From UBA11889 sp046582115 (lineage in GTDB: Bacteria; Pseudomonadota; Gammaproteobacteria; Pseudomonadales; Azotimanducaceae): a stretch of DNA of 64,000 nucleotides. Positions 43,679 through 52,401 of the stretch are shown piece by piece. Under the pieces are notes generated by a model. The model searched no databases. It saw nothing but the letters and a program-made list of their open reading frames with translations, and had not been told where the DNA came from. Numbering within the stretch: position 1 is the first letter of the stretch; every line of letters starts with the position of its first letter. Position numbers and translations under genes: made by a program. The stretch spans positions 1 to 64,000 of the forward strand of contig JAYGFA010000064.1 in NCBI GenBank assembly GCA_046582115.1, given 5' to 3'.

Positions 43679-44881
43679 ATGGGCCATGGGTTTTCGGTTG
43701 ATCGACTTGAATACCTTACGTCGCACTTGCAAGGATACGTCGACGATGGTCTTTTCCCGGGATGCTCGTGTCTGGTGACGCGGCATGGAGAGGAAGCATA
43801 TTTCCGCGCCTTCGGTGAGCGCGATGTCGAACGGAGCAGCAGTATGGACCGCGACACCGTGGTTCGTATTTATTCCATGTCGAAACCCATCACCAGCGTT
43901 GCCCTGATGACGCTGTACGAACAGGGAAAATTTCAAATGGATGATCCCGTGTCTAAATTCGTACCGCAGTGGTCCGCGTTAACCGTGTACGAACATGGCG
44001 ACAACGACGCGATGGTGACGTCCCCAACCACGGTGCCGCTGACCATCAAACATCTGTTGACGCATACCTCGGGACTCACCTATGGATTCATGAATAGCCA
44101 TCCGGTGGACGCGTTGTACCGGAGCGCGTCCATTGGTGCCGGCCAACAAGGATCGACGCTGCAGGACATGATTGATGGACTGGCCGAAATACCCCTAACG
44201 TTTACGCCGGGCTCGCGCTGGAATTACAGCGTCGCGACGGACGTCTGTGGTTATCTTGTGGAATTGTTCTCAGGCACCGATCTCGACGTATTTGTTCGTG
44301 AACGGATTACGGGACCGCTCGGAATGAACACGACCGGCTATCAAGTGCCCGCTTTCGCGAAGGAAAAGTTCGCGGCGTGCTATCGGTATAAACGTGAGGG
44401 TGGTTTTGAACTACAAGACGACCCGATCGATTCACCGTACCACCAGCGCCCGACGTTTTTTTCTGGCGGTGGCGGCATGGTGGGAAGCATCGATGATTAT
44501 TGTCGTTTCGCGCGGATGCTGCTGAGTGGAGGCGAGCTCGACGGCTACCGCATTCTAGGGCGGAAAACGGTCGAGTACATGACGACCAACCACATGCCGG
44601 GAAATGTCGATCTGGCGGCGATGGGACAGCCCGTGTTCAGCGAAACGTCATACCATGGAATTGGTTTTGGACTCGGATTTTCAGTTGTTATCGATCCGGC
44701 TGCCGCGGGTGTTCTTGGCTCCCCAGGCGAATTCGCTTGGGGGGGTGCGGCGAGCACCTATTTCTGGGTTGACCCTTTGGAGGACATGACGGTGGTATTC
44801 ATGACGCAACTGTTGCCTTCGTCAACGTATCCGATCCGGAGAGAACTCAAGACTTTAATTTATCAAGCAATAGAAAATTAG
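43679..44881 (+). CDS. beta-lactamase-fold serine hydrolase (EstB-like esterase)
   Basis: This 400-residue enzyme belongs to the class C beta-lactamase/penicillin-binding esterase family (start ATG 43679, preceded by GGGGAA). The nucleophile motif is SMSK, followed by a YSV motif in place of YAN (as in EstB esterases), with HTSG and FWVDP elsewhere. No signal peptide is seen, arguing against a secreted lactamase and for a cytoplasmic ester or amide hydrolase. Substrate is unknown. Confidence 0.82.
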   Translation: MGHGFSVDRLEYLTSHLQGYVDDGLFPGCSCLVTRHGEEAYFRAFGERDVERSSSMDRDTVVRIYSMSKPITSVALMTLYEQGKFQMDDPVSKFVPQWSALTVYEHGDNDAMVTSPTTVPLTIKHLLTHTSGLTYGFMNSHPVDALYRSASIGAGQQGSTLQDMIDGLAEIPLTFTPGSRWNYSVATDVCGYLVELFSGTDLDVFVRERITGPLGMNTTGYQVPAFAKEKFAACYRYKREGGFELQDDPIDSPYHQRPTFFSGGGGMVGSIDDYCRFARMLLSGGELDGYRILGRKTVEYMTTNHMPGNVDLAAMGQPVFSETSYHGIGFGLGFSVVIDPAAAGVLGSPGEFAWGGAASTYFWVDPLEDMTVVFMTQLLPSSTYPIRRELKTLIYQAIEN

Positions 44882-45132
44882 ATGAGCTTTTGCGTTGGTA
44901 TTGTGCCCGATATCCGCAAAGAAACAGCGACTTAAAATAAGGTAAATGGCGGCGTTTCTGGAAGCGGTTTCCAATGCCTGTGGGCATAGTTGTTGGTTTC
45001 GCGTTTGCGTTATGCTTGCGGGCCGCGTTGGCGTCGCTTCCGTGCGAGTAGGCAGGACGGCAAACAGAAAACAACGGCTAAAACGAAGGCCGCGTACATA
45101 ACGCGTAGTGTTTTTGGAGGGCGAGGCACACC

Positions 45133-46143
45133 ATGAAAACGAAGTTGGAATATATCTGGCTTGACGGCTACAAACCAACCCAGAGTCTGCGAAGCAAGAC
45201 TCTGGTAGAAACGGACTTTGGCGGAACGCTTGACGATTGCCCGATGTGGGCGTTCGACGGTAGTTCCACGGAACAGGCAGCAGGGAACGATTCTGACTGT
45301 CTTTTGAAACCCGTCTGCATCTTTCCGGATCCGGATCGTAAGAACGCGTATCTCGTTATGACTGAAGTTTTGAATGCGGATGGGTCGCCGCATGTTTCCA
45401 ACGGACGGGCGACCATCGACGATGACGATGAGGATTTTTGGTTTGGGTACGAACAGGAGTACTTCCTCTGGGATACAGACACGGATCTCCCGCCGGGATT
45501 TCCCTTAAATGGATATCCTGGACCGCAAGGCCCATATTATTGTTCGGTCGGTGCATCGAACACGTATGGACGAGATTGTGTGGACGAACACCTAGATCAT
45601 TGCCTTGATGCGGGGATTAACGTTGAAGGGATCAATGCTGAGGTTGCTGCGGGACAATGGGAATTTCAGGTGTTTGGAAAGGGTGCTAAACGAGCTGGTG
45701 ACGAGACCTGGTTGGCTCGCTATCTCTTAGAGCGAACGGGAGAAAAATACGGTTACGCCATTAATTGGCATCCGAAGCCGTTAGGCGACATGGACTGGAA
45801 CGGTTCCGGGATGCACGCGAATTTTTCCAATGGGGTCATGCGTGAGTCGGGCAAGGAAGAGATATTCACTACAATTTGCGAGCACTTCGGAAAAAATATT
45901 CCGCGCCATATCGAAGTTTACGGTGCTCATAACGAGTTGCGGCTGACGGGCGAACATGAGACTGAATCAATCGATACGTTCAGTTTTGCGATTGCGGACC
46001 GCGGTGCGTCGATCCGCATCCCGGTAGCTACCATTGATGGCGGTTGGAAAGGTCGACTTGAGGACCGCCGTACCGCCTCGAACGCGGATCCTTACAAGGT
46101 AGCCGCGGCCATTATCAAAACCACCAAAGAAGCGTTGAGTTAG
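45133..46143 (+). CDS. glnII: type II glutamine synthetase
   Basis: This is the short eukaryotic-type GSII, not the 470-residue GSI typical of gammaproteobacteria. The 336-residue product begins KLEYIWLDGYKPTQSLRSKTL and has MWAFDGSSTEQA, the WFGYEQEYFLW and NAEVAAGQWEFQ motifs, MHANFSNGVMR, and the AHNELRLTGEHETESID run with DRGASIRIP. It makes glutamine from glutamate and ammonia using ATP. No ntrB, ntrC or amtB lies nearby. A GG-N10-GC element upstream could be sigma54-like, but this is weak. Bacterial GSII is known in rhizobia and actinomycetes (general knowledge). Confidence 0.92.
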   Translation: MKTKLEYIWLDGYKPTQSLRSKTLVETDFGGTLDDCPMWAFDGSSTEQAAGNDSDCLLKPVCIFPDPDRKNAYLVMTEVLNADGSPHVSNGRATIDDDDEDFWFGYEQEYFLWDTDTDLPPGFPLNGYPGPQGPYYCSVGASNTYGRDCVDEHLDHCLDAGINVEGINAEVAAGQWEFQVFGKGAKRAGDETWLARYLLERTGEKYGYAINWHPKPLGDMDWNGSGMHANFSNGVMRESGKEEIFTTICEHFGKNIPRHIEVYGAHNELRLTGEHETESIDTFSFAIADRGASIRIPVATIDGGWKGRLEDRRTASNADPYKVAAAIIKTTKEALS

Positions 46144-46287
46144 ATTCTCGGTCAATGATTCGCTGTCGGATGCGGTTCTCCTAGGAAACCTTGATTGGAG
46201 GGTAGTTGCGTCAAAAAGCGTAACTTTCATCTTGATGACTCAGTGGCGGTTTGTTGTTAAGGCTCGCGAAAGTTCCGCCAACTCGAG

Positions 46288-47016
46288 ATGACGGTTGTGA
46301 CAGCATTGGAGGCTCGTTTGAATCCACTTGATAATCCCGCGTGGGTCGCTTTAACCACTGAACAGAGCGTTTTCGGAGTCGTGGGTTCACTCGCGGCTCG
46401 ATACCGCGCCGATATTTCTCCCATCGCCGCGGTGGCCGATGACTCGATCGAGGCAACGAATGAACTCAGCCGTTTAGTAGCGCCGGAAGAAGTTGTTGCT
46501 GTGATTGGGGCAGGGCCTATCGACACAAATCTATGGCGCGAGTTGACGACTATTGAATTGACGCAGTGGGTATGTGAGACCCTTGAGCCGTTTGATCTGG
46601 ACGTGAACTGGGTCGACTTAGGCGATTCCCATGTTGCGGAAATGCGAGCGCTTGTGAAGGCTACCGATCCGGGTCCATTCGAACCGATGACACATCATCT
46701 TGGTGACTACGTGGGTGTTCGCGTAGCCGGAGAGCTTGTGTCCATGACGGGCGAACGGATTTGTTTGGCGGGCTATCGTGAAGTAAGCGCGGTATGTACT
46801 GCGGAAGGATTCGGTGGTCGAGGGTACGCGCAAGGGCTTGTCGCCGAAATCACAGCTCGCCAGCATCGAGTCCGTTGCACATCCTTCCTGCACGTGCGTG
46901 TCGGCAGTCCCGCTGAAAAAATTGCTAATCGTGTATATGCCAAACTTGGTTATCGAGAACGGACACACTTCGGGATGAAGGTGTTGCGCCGTCAGCAAAC
47001 ATCGGGGGAGGTATGA
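46288..47016 (+). CDS. FR47-like GNAT acetyltransferase
   Basis: This 242-residue product has a divergent N-terminal half and a C-terminal FR47-like GNAT fold: EVSAVCTAEGFGGRGYAQGLVAEI (acetyl-CoA loop) then SFLHVRVGSPAEKIANRVYAKLGYR. It overlaps the next gene by ATGA (47013-47016), implying a shared function with that membrane protein. Substrate is unknown. Confidence 0.75.
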   Translation: MTVVTALEARLNPLDNPAWVALTTEQSVFGVVGSLAARYRADISPIAAVADDSIEATNELSRLVAPEEVVAVIGAGPIDTNLWRELTTIELTQWVCETLEPFDLDVNWVDLGDSHVAEMRALVKATDPGPFEPMTHHLGDYVGVRVAGELVSMTGERICLAGYREVSAVCTAEGFGGRGYAQGLVAEITARQHRVRCTSFLHVRVGSPAEKIANRVYAKLGYRERTHFGMKVLRRQQTSGEV

Positions 47017-48005
47017 CCGAGTCGGAAGGCGCTTCGGTAACAGAAAAGAAAGAAAAAAAGACCGGGAAACTGATTTTCTCAGTTTGCACGTGGTTGTTAA
47101 CGGCCGGTTGCTTTTATCTTGTTTGGGGCAAGATCGACACCGCCGCGGTTCGCGAGAATCAGGAAGTCATCGAGTACCCACTCACCTTTTTTGGACAGGC
47201 AAATTGGGTAATTTGGTTGGCGGTAATGGTCCCTTATTCAGTGTTCTTTTTTATCGTGGACACGCACGCGACCTGGCGAGTTATCCGTTGGTTCAACGTG
47301 TCGGATATAGAGCTAAAAGCTATTCTCCCCATCCGAGCAAGTGCCTACATCCTCTCGCTCGTCAACGAGCAGGTAGGGAAGGGAGCGATGTCGCTCTATC
47401 TGCTTCGTCGCCACAATGTGCCAGGTTGGGAGGCGCTATCGAGCATGATCTTTCTTGGAATTGTGGAGATCTACCAGCTGTTGATCTTCTCGAGCTTGGG
47501 TGTATTACTCGGTTTTGCGCTGGTTCAGGAAGCGTCCTCGGTTTTACCGCTTGACTTGATCTTACCCGCTGTTTTTGTGGGCGCATTCTTGTACTTGCCA
47601 ATACACGTTGCCTATTTTCGGGGCCGGGTGTTGAAAAAGTTCACCCTTCGCGACAGGCCGCTCTTTCACGCGTTGCGGCAGGGAACGCCCAGGCACTATC
47701 TGCTGACTCTGTTATTTAAAGCCCCAAATTTGGTGGGCGCGGTGATCGTTTACACGGTGGCCCTAGGACTCTTTCACGTCGACGTGAGCTTCGGCCACAT
47801 GCTGGCCTTTTTGCCGGTCATTTTCCTTGCCGCGGCGCTACCTTTGCCGTTTCACGCCGGTGCCCTGCTCCTCTGGACCGTGTTGTTTCCAGATTACCCG
47901 GAGGTGGGGGCGTTCAGTTTGGTAATGCACACCTTCTTCGTGATCTTCAACGCATTTATTGGAACCTTGTTCCTTCCCCGGGCCAATCGTGAGCTTTTCG
48001 ACTGA
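47013..48005 (+). CDS. polytopic membrane protein, possibly flippase-like
   Basis: The 330-residue product begins with a Lys/Glu-rich cytoplasmic segment and has about eight membrane segments (first about residues 21-39). The stretch SLYLLRRHNVPGWEALSSMIFLGIVEIY weakly resembles the lysylphosphatidylglycerol flippase-type (UPF0104) family, but I cannot confirm that. Translationally coupled to the GNAT gene. If both belong together, the pair could transfer a group to a lipid and move it across the membrane, but this is speculative. It is followed by convergent CDP-alcohol phosphatidyltransferase. Confidence 0.6.
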   Translation: MTESEGASVTEKKEKKTGKLIFSVCTWLLTAGCFYLVWGKIDTAAVRENQEVIEYPLTFFGQANWVIWLAVMVPYSVFFFIVDTHATWRVIRWFNVSDIELKAILPIRASAYILSLVNEQVGKGAMSLYLLRRHNVPGWEALSSMIFLGIVEIYQLLIFSSLGVLLGFALVQEASSVLPLDLILPAVFVGAFLYLPIHVAYFRGRVLKKFTLRDRPLFHALRQGTPRHYLLTLLFKAPNLVGAVIVYTVALGLFHVDVSFGHMLAFLPVIFLAAALPLPFHAGALLLWTVLFPDYPEVGAFSLVMHTFFVIFNAFIGTLFLPRANRELFD

Positions 48006-48012
48006 GTATTCT

Positions 48013-48606
48013 TTAATCGGGCGATTGAAACCTCGGGCGTCGCCTACGCAATCGCGTGATCATGGAAATTAGGGTTGACACGATGAGTACCCACGCGCCG
48101 AAGCGAATGGATTCTTCTGACACCCAGCTGCGTTCGATTGCGTTTTGAGTAATGGGTATGCCAGCTGCGATAAAATACGCGATGCCGTTAAAACGACCGA
48201 GCCGGCTAGCTTTCAGCGGCTGCTGCGTACGTACGCCGGAGTCGAAGACATACTGTAGAAAAGCGATAGTGATGAGAAACGGGAGCAATGGTGTGACGAT
48301 CCCCTGAACCGCGAGTGCTGCCAGGATTACGACAACGAAAAAAGCGTCCGCACTGTGATCCAGTTTGCCTCCGAGGATGGAGGCTTCCCCAAGGTATCGG
48401 GCTAAGGGACCGTCAATGAGGTCGCTGAGAATAGCCGCAACAAAAGTAAAACCGGCTGGGAGCCATAATTCACGAGAGATACAAACCGCCGCAATCAGGG
48501 CCATAAAGACCCTCGAGGCTGACAGGGCGTTTGCCCAGGTCAACCACATAGGAGGTACGGAATTGCGATCTTGGTCATTTGAAGCAATTGCTCCAGATCG
48601 GGTCAT
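48013..48606 (-). CDS. CDP-alcohol phosphatidyltransferase family protein
   Basis: This 197-residue membrane enzyme has the full CDP-alcohol phosphotransferase motif DLIDGPLARYLG then GGKLDHSADA (D-x2-DG-x2-AR-x8-G-x3-D-x3-D) and several hydrophobic segments. It transfers a phosphatidyl group from CDP-diacylglycerol to an unidentified alcohol (such as glycerol-P or inositol-P). The start is uncertain: ATG 48606, or ATG inside (residue 20, MWLTWANALSASR), which would be typical. It diverges from the NAD-binding gene at 48646. Confidence 0.85.
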   Translation of the reverse strand: MTRSGAIASNDQDRNSVPPMWLTWANALSASRVFMALIAAVCISRELWLPAGFTFVAAILSDLIDGPLARYLGEASILGGKLDHSADAFFVVVILAALAVQGIVTPLLPFLITIAFLQYVFDSGVRTQQPLKASRLGRFNGIAYFIAAGIPITQNAIERSWVSEESIRFGAWVLIVSTLISMITRLRRRRPRFQSPD

Positions 48607-48645
48607 TATCAATTATCGTACGCTTCCTAGAATGGTGCGAATTGC

Positions 48646-49518
48646 ATGAAGGATCGAATCGTCATCACGGGTGCGAATGGGCACATCGGCCAACGGCTGA
48701 TCGAGAAGATGGCGGCTGATTACGATGTGCGGGCCCTCGTGCGTTCTGACAGAGCAGCACAGACGCTTGACCAATCGGCGGCCGACGAGGTGTGCATCGT
48801 CGATTACACGTCTGAATCGGCCATGACGATAGCGCTTGAGGGTTGTATTGGTATAGTTCATTTAGTGGGGATAATTCGCGAAAACCACAACAGCACGTAC
48901 GTTAACGCCCACGAGAACGCGACCAGGGCACTGTGTTATGCGGCGGAAGTGACTGGTATTCAAAAGGTCGTATACCTCAGTATTTTAGGTGCTTCGGTTA
49001 ATTCCACCAACGCGTGTCTCTCGAGTAAGGCTAGGGCGGAACGCGCTCTGACGGAGAGTTCTGTCTCAACGAGTATTTTGCGTGTTCCAATGGTGCTTGG
49101 GGCAAATGACCATGCCTCGCGCGCATTAGCGAAACGCGCGTCGAGTACCATCGCATTCGCATTCCGAGCATCAAGTTTAGAACAACCTATCGATGTGGAT
49201 GATGTTATTGCGGCCGTGACTGCGTGCATCGGATCAGGAATCGAGGGCGTCGTGTGTCTTGCTGGGCCCGTCTCGCTCACGCGCCGAGTTCTTTTTGAAC
49301 GCGCCGGTTTTCACGGCATTTTGATTTCCCTGCCTTTGTGGTTGGGCATGATGTTTGCCCGATTGTTGGAGTGGGTGAGCGATGACCCGGTGGTGACGCG
49401 CGCAATGTTGGGTGTCTTAGATCACGACGACGCCATTGACACTCGGACATGCCTCCAGAAGCTTGGGATAACCCTGACCAATCTCGACGCGACGTTAAAG
49501 AAAGTAGTTTCTGCTTGA
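48646..49518 (+). CDS. NAD(P)-binding Rossmann protein (NmrA/NDUFA9-like)
   Basis: This 290-residue atypical SDR has the N-terminal TGANGHIGQRLIEKM dinucleotide motif and residues characteristic of sugar-epimerase or complex-I-assembly-like proteins (VVYLSILGA). A catalytic YxxxK is not seen, so it may act as a binding or scaffold protein rather than a dehydrogenase. It lies back to back with the CDP-alcohol phosphatidyltransferase. Function unknown. Confidence 0.75.
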   Translation: MKDRIVITGANGHIGQRLIEKMAADYDVRALVRSDRAAQTLDQSAADEVCIVDYTSESAMTIALEGCIGIVHLVGIIRENHNSTYVNAHENATRALCYAAEVTGIQKVVYLSILGASVNSTNACLSSKARAERALTESSVSTSILRVPMVLGANDHASRALAKRASSTIAFAFRASSLEQPIDVDDVIAAVTACIGSGIEGVVCLAGPVSLTRRVLFERAGFHGILISLPLWLGMMFARLLEWVSDDPVVTRAMLGVLDHDDAIDTRTCLQKLGITLTNLDATLKKVVSA

Positions 49519-50556
49519 TTAAGGGTCTGTTAAGTCTTGCATTGATCTTCGCGGATCAAACGCGTCGCGAACGGCTTCTCCAACGAAGATCAACAAACAC
49601 AGCATCACGGCCAGGGTGAAGAAACCCGTTAAGCCCAGCCATGGGGCATGCAGATTGGCTTTACCCTGGGCCATCAGTTCGCCCAAGGAGGGCGACCCTG
49701 CGGGGAGACCAAAGCCGAGAAAATCCAAAGCAGTCAACGTCGTTACCGCCCCGCTTAGTATAAATGGCAGAAACGTCAACGTTGCCACCATCGCGTTGGG
49801 AAGTACGTGTCGGATGATGATGGTCCCATTGGAAACACCTAAAGAACGCGCGGCGCGCACGTAGTCGAAGTTACGCGCGCGTAGAAACTCGGCACGAACC
49901 ACACCAACAAGGGACATCCAACTGAACATGATCAGGATGCCCAGTAACGAATAGACACTCGGTTCAATAATGCTCGCGAGAATAATGAGTACAAGAAGGA
50001 TAGGCAGACCCGCCCAAATTTCCACGATCCGTTGCCCGATAAGGTCTACGAGACCGCCGAAATAACCCTGTAGTGCGCCGACGGTAACGCCGATCAGCGA
50101 ACTAAAGAGGGTAAGAAACAGACCGAAGGCGACCGATAACCGAAATCCATAAATCAATCTGGCCAAAGTATCCTTCGACCCATCGTCGGTTCCGAGCAAA
50201 TGTTGCCACGATGGAGGCGCGGGAGCTGGACTTTCGATGAAGAGGTCGATCGTATCGTGGCTATAACGAATTGGCGGATACACGGCCCAACCGTTGTCGT
50301 TCGCAATTAGATCCTGTACGTAGGGGTCTGTGTAATCCGCTTCAATGGGCAACTCGCCACCCAATTCAACCTCGGTAACGAGTTCGAAAACGGGCCAATA
50401 CAGGTTTCCATTGAGGTATAAAACTATGGGCTTGTCGTTGGCAAGAAGCTCGGCAAATAGGGAGAGTCCGAACAATGCGAGGAAAAGCCACAGGGCATAG
50501 TAGCCGCGCCGATTCGCTTTGAAATTGGCGATTCGTCGTTTCGCGAGAGGTGTCAT
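49519..50556 (-). CDS. yejE: peptide ABC transporter permease, YejE-like
   Basis: This 345-residue inner-membrane permease has N-terminal single helix, a long periplasmic stretch and four to five membrane segments with the EAA-loop GVVRAEFLRARNFDYVRAARSLG and DALGVSNGTIIIRHVLPNAMV. Region GGELPIEADYTD and HLLGTDDGSKDTLARLIYGFR match YejE. It overlaps yejB by one base (TAATG). The ATPase gene yejF does not follow: a gene on the other strand ends beside it. Confidence 0.9.
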   Translation of the reverse strand: MTPLAKRRIANFKANRRGYYALWLFLALFGLSLFAELLANDKPIVLYLNGNLYWPVFELVTEVELGGELPIEADYTDPYVQDLIANDNGWAVYPPIRYSHDTIDLFIESPAPAPPSWQHLLGTDDGSKDTLARLIYGFRLSVAFGLFLTLFSSLIGVTVGALQGYFGGLVDLIGQRIVEIWAGLPILLVLIILASIIEPSVYSLLGILIMFSWMSLVGVVRAEFLRARNFDYVRAARSLGVSNGTIIIRHVLPNAMVATLTFLPFILSGAVTTLTALDFLGFGLPAGSPSLGELMAQGKANLHAPWLGLTGFFTLAVMLCLLIFVGEAVRDAFDPRRSMQDLTDP

Positions 50557-51650
50557 TATTCCCTCGCCTCAAAATCGATTCTTGGATCCACCAGGGTGTA
50601 GACGATATCGCCGACCAAGTGCATGACGAGTCCAATCAGCGTGAAACAAAAAACGGTTCCAAAAAGAATGGGGTAGTCGCGCTTGAGTAATGCTTCGTAG
50701 CTAAGAAGACCCATACCATCGAGCGAAAAGATCACTTCGATCAATACTGAGCCGGTAAAAAGAATACCCACAAAAGCTGCCGGGAAGCCGGCAATGATAA
50801 TCAGCATTGCGTTTCGAAATACGTGACCGTACAGCACGCGCCGTTGGGTGAGTCCCTTGGCTTGTGCGGTGAGTACAAACTGTTTGCTGATTTCTTCGAG
50901 AAACGAATTTTTTGTGAGCATTGTTAGCGTTGCAAAGCCGCCGATTGTCAGCGACGCGATTGGTAGGGCAAGGTGCCAAAAATAGTCGACCCACCAATCC
51001 CAAAGGGGCAGCTCACTCGCATTTTCAGCATGGAGTCCGCGAAGCGGGAACAAGTCAAAATAGTTACCACCGGCAAAAACTACGATGAGAAGGATTGCGA
51101 GGATAAATCCTGGGATTGCGTAGCCGACGAAGATGACGGTACTGGTCCAGAAGTCGAAGCGAGTCCCGTCACGAGTCGATTTTGCGATACCCAAAGGAAT
51201 GGATATTCCATAGATCAGTAGCAATGACCATAAGCCGAGCGAGATCGATACCGGCATCCGTTCCACCACCAGTTCGAAAACCGGCCGGTCTTGGAAATAA
51301 CTGGTCCCGAAGTCGAGCTGCAAGTAGTTCCATACCATCGAAAAAAAACGCTCATGGACAGGCTTGTCAAAACCGAATTGTTTCTCAAGATCTGCGATCA
51401 ACTCGGGGTCAAGACCATAGGTGGCAGGGTTCTGGGTAGCCGCGTTTTGCTCCATCGCTTGCGATGACATACCGCTGTCGCCGCCACCGCTGATGGCCGA
51501 GGTTGTGGACATCTGCCCCATCGTTGCTTTCGCAATAATCTGTTCTATCGGACCGCCAGGGGCAAACTGCACTATCGTGAAATTGATCACGATGATCCCG
51601 AACAGGGTCGGGATGATCAGTAACAGGCGGCGTAAAAAATACTTACCCAT
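50556..51650 (-). CDS. yejB: peptide ABC transporter permease, YejB-like
   Basis: This 364-residue permease has the YejB N-terminus (YFLRRLLLIIPTLFGIIVINFTIVQFAPGGPIEQI), a periplasmic insert with QFGFDKPVHERFF, and the EAA-loop EISKQFVLTAQAKGLTQRRVLYGHVFRNAML. It pairs with YejE to form a channel for peptide or microcin uptake. The remains of the binding protein gene yejA lie 3 bases upstream of its start. Confidence 0.92.
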   Translation of the reverse strand: MGKYFLRRLLLIIPTLFGIIVINFTIVQFAPGGPIEQIIAKATMGQMSTTSAISGGGDSGMSSQAMEQNAATQNPATYGLDPELIADLEKQFGFDKPVHERFFSMVWNYLQLDFGTSYFQDRPVFELVVERMPVSISLGLWSLLLIYGISIPLGIAKSTRDGTRFDFWTSTVIFVGYAIPGFILAILLIVVFAGGNYFDLFPLRGLHAENASELPLWDWWVDYFWHLALPIASLTIGGFATLTMLTKNSFLEEISKQFVLTAQAKGLTQRRVLYGHVFRNAMLIIIAGFPAAFVGILFTGSVLIEVIFSLDGMGLLSYEALLKRDYPILFGTVFCFTLIGLVMHLVGDIVYTLVDPRIDFEARE

Positions 51651-51653
51651 CGA

Positions 51654-52195
51654 CTATTTCGAGCTATTCAATGATTCAATTCCTTCGGCCACGCGCCGCG
51701 CCTTATTTTCGTCCCACCACCAAGCATCCAATGCCGGCACGCGAGATAATGGTGATGTTTCAACTTCTCCGAACTTGTCCCAGTGCACCAATCGGTATCC
51801 CGGTTGCGCCATTCCCGGGATGAAGTAGAAGCTCCAGAGTAGTACCCGGTCAAGGGTACGAGCCGCCCGAATTGGCTCACTGGTTCGTTAATCGCGGGTT
51901 CGAGCAGACGGTCGTAGACAAGTGTCCTGGAACCGACAAAGTCGATTCCTGCGGCAATGCGGCCCTTTTCAAGAATGTTGTTGAAATTGTCGAAGGTGCC
52001 CATATCAGGTAGACGCAGGAACCGGCCTTTCGGCGCGCGTGGGTTAGCGTAGGTGAAGTGTGGAAAATCGGCTTGATACTTGAGCGGCAGCACGTAAGAG
52101 ACCCCTTGCGAATAGCGGGGCGTCTTGCATGGACGATCGTTCGCTGCAGCGAAGGCTGTGATGAAGACGATCATGCCCAACGAGAATTGCTTCAT
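51654..52195 (-). pseudogene. yejA: internally deleted yejA (peptide-binding protein)
   Basis: YejA normally has about 600 residues. Here the first ~115 residues are intact (signal peptide MKQFSLGMIVFITAFAA, then YADFPHFTYANPRAPKG and DRLLEPAINEPVSQFG). At about 51840 the reading switches, in another frame, to the C-terminal end: LDRVLLWSFYFIPGM, RLVHWDKFGEV and DAWWWDENKARR, ending at TAG 51654-51656. Some 400 residues of the middle are missing and the join is out of frame, so no functional protein is made. An in-frame reading gives only a 188-residue hybrid. Confidence 0.85.
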
Positions 52196-52401
52196 TTGCG
52201 CGGTCCGTCGCGACTCCCTTCCCTGAGTCGACAATCTATCGGAGATGCCAACGGATGGGTATTAGGGCTTTGTTACGAAATCTGATCGGAGGTGGGCTAA
52301 GGGCCTTCGACGACGGTAGTCGGTTAGCCGATTCCAACAGTTGCAGAATGTTTCGATGAAGCTGCTAACCTAGCCCGTTTAACGAGAGCGGAGTGGAAGT
52401 A

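Noticed and set aside
51668..52234. 188-residue ORF as a real short binding protein
   Set aside because: Its C-terminal third is an out-of-frame reading of the yejA tail; the true tail is readable in another frame.
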